Source: Curtobacterium sp. BH-2-1-1 (lineage in GTDB: Bacteria > Actinomycetota > Actinomycetes > Actinomycetales > Microbacteriaceae). From it: a stretch of DNA of 64,000 bases. Below the pieces are notes generated by a model. That model did not search any database and was not told the DNA's origin. It worked only from the letters and a program-made list of their open reading frames with translations. This document shows, piece after piece, positions 63,390 through 64,000 of the stretch (positions are counted from its first letter, which is position 1; each line of letters opens with the position of its first letter). Both the position numbers and the translations under genes were made by a program. Location: contig NZ_CP017580.1 of NCBI RefSeq assembly GCF_001806325.1, positions 2,418,001-2,482,000 on the forward strand. The letters are read 5' to 3'.

Positions 63390-64000
63390 GTGGACGTGGA
63401 CACCGTCGTGCGGTCACCATCGCCGGCCGACCTCGCTCGGGGCCTGGCGGCGCTGCGGTCGTGGCAGCGCGACGACGCACTCGTGCAGCTCCACCCCGGC
63501 GACCTCGGGTGGGCGTGGCGCCACGGGGCCGACGCGGTCGCGCGTGCGGTGCGCCTCTGGGAGGTCGACGGGCAGATCGTCGCCTTCGGCTTCCTCGACG
63601 GACCGACCACGCTCCGCATGACGGTGGCGCCCGAGCGCTGGACGGACCCGGACCTCGCGCGCGCCCTGGCGGCCGACGCCTCCGACCCCGGCACCGGCGT
63701 GCTCCCGAGCGGCCCTGCGTCGATCGAGGTACCGGACGGCACCGCCCTGCGCGGAGCGCTGCACGCTGCGGGATGGGGCGACGGCGAGTCCTGGACGCCG
63801 CTGTCCCTCGACCTGGCCGCGCCGGTCGGAGCACGCGGGTCGTCGCTGCACGTCGAGATCGTGCACGGTGCGGACACGTCCGACTTCACGGCGGTCCACC
63901 GCTCGGCCTGGGACAACGGGTCGTTCACCGACGAGCGCTGGAGGGCGATGTCCGCCGGTGCACCGTTCGCGGAGGCTCGCTGTCTGCTCGGCAGGGACGA
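63390..64000 (+). CDS. GNAT acetyltransferase-like protein (partial)
   Basis: About 203 codons to the right edge, from GTG 63390 directly after the ligase stop. LWEVDGQIVAFGFLDG and TLRMTVAPERWTDPDLARAL early, then FTAVHRSAWDNGSFTDERW, resemble tandem-GNAT proteins. The acetyl-CoA loop is not reached in the window. The start is uncertain among several GTGs. Confidence 0.6.
   Translation, partial: MDVDTVVRSPSPADLARGLAALRSWQRDDALVQLHPGDLGWAWRHGADAVARAVRLWEVDGQIVAFGFLDGPTTLRMTVAPERWTDPDLARALAADASDPGTGVLPSGPASIEVPDGTALRGALHAAGWGDGESWTPLSLDLAAPVGARGSSLHVEIVHGADTSDFTAVHRSAWDNGSFTDERWRAMSAGAPFAEARCLLGRD

Overview
The window is high-GC (about 70 percent) actinobacterial chromosome. Extensive four-base gene overlaps (ATGA/GTGA), many GTG starts, leaderless TANNNT-type promoters, a DUF7882-type small protein, a mevalonate operon and an oleA/oleBC/oleD cluster point to Microbacteriaceae; I favour Curtobacterium, but this is inference from gene content and not a database match. 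No rRNA, tRNA, CRISPR array, transposase or prophage was seen. The ends cut a sugar-binding lipoprotein gene (left) and an acetyltransferase-like gene (right).

Layout. 1-9.5 kb: sugar ABC binding protein, FMN reductase pair, ABC-2 exporter, NarL-type two-component system, MFS/TetR divergent pair, Tat-type esterase behind a 22-codon leaderless ORF. 9.6-16.9 kb: RimB/RimK pair (RimK carries an RCK_C domain), then the long-chain olefin (beta-lactone) genes oleA-oleBC-oleD, then a membrane-anchored GGCT-like protein. 17-21.2 kb: a leftward Asp23/Gls24 - DUF2273 - AmaP-type envelope-stress operon with a CsbD protein and an Asp23 protein carrying a long LEA-like tail. 21.3-25.4 kb: AraC regulator diverging from csoR-copZ-copA. 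25.4-32 kb: DUF3800 gene, nitronate monooxygenase, pgi, DUF937, sugar MFS. 32-36 kb: ohrR-ohr-quinone reductase, an EamA transporter remnant, DHA2 drug exporter. 36-41.3 kb: mevalonate operon (mvk, mvaD, pmk, hmgR, hmgS) without idi. 41.3-43.2 kb: ArsR/AHSA1 pair and DUF7882 protein. 43.4-50.8 kb: an enlarged GltB-like glutamate synthase translationally coupled to a CysJ-like diflavin reductase, with no gltD in the window. 51-59 kb: polyprenyl-sugar type glycosyltransferases (GT2-GtrA, two GT39-like) around an OmpR-type two-component system. 59-64 kb: fructosamine kinase, LysR/EamA divergent pair, acyl-CoA ligase, GNAT.

Cross-cutting structure. Gene ends are repeatedly marked by long palindromes built on GGAGGCGCGG (2.2, 9.5, 16.9, 29.0, 32.0, 34.2, 41.3 kb), and short relatives of the same motif lie inside coding sequences, where they encode PGGTAR in one orientation and ASRASR in the other. 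At least ten genes look leaderless (TANNNT 6-8 nt before the start codon). The most unusual gene pairing is the GltB-like/diflavin reductase operon, which suggests a glutamate synthase that may take electrons from a CysJ-type reductase instead of GltD.
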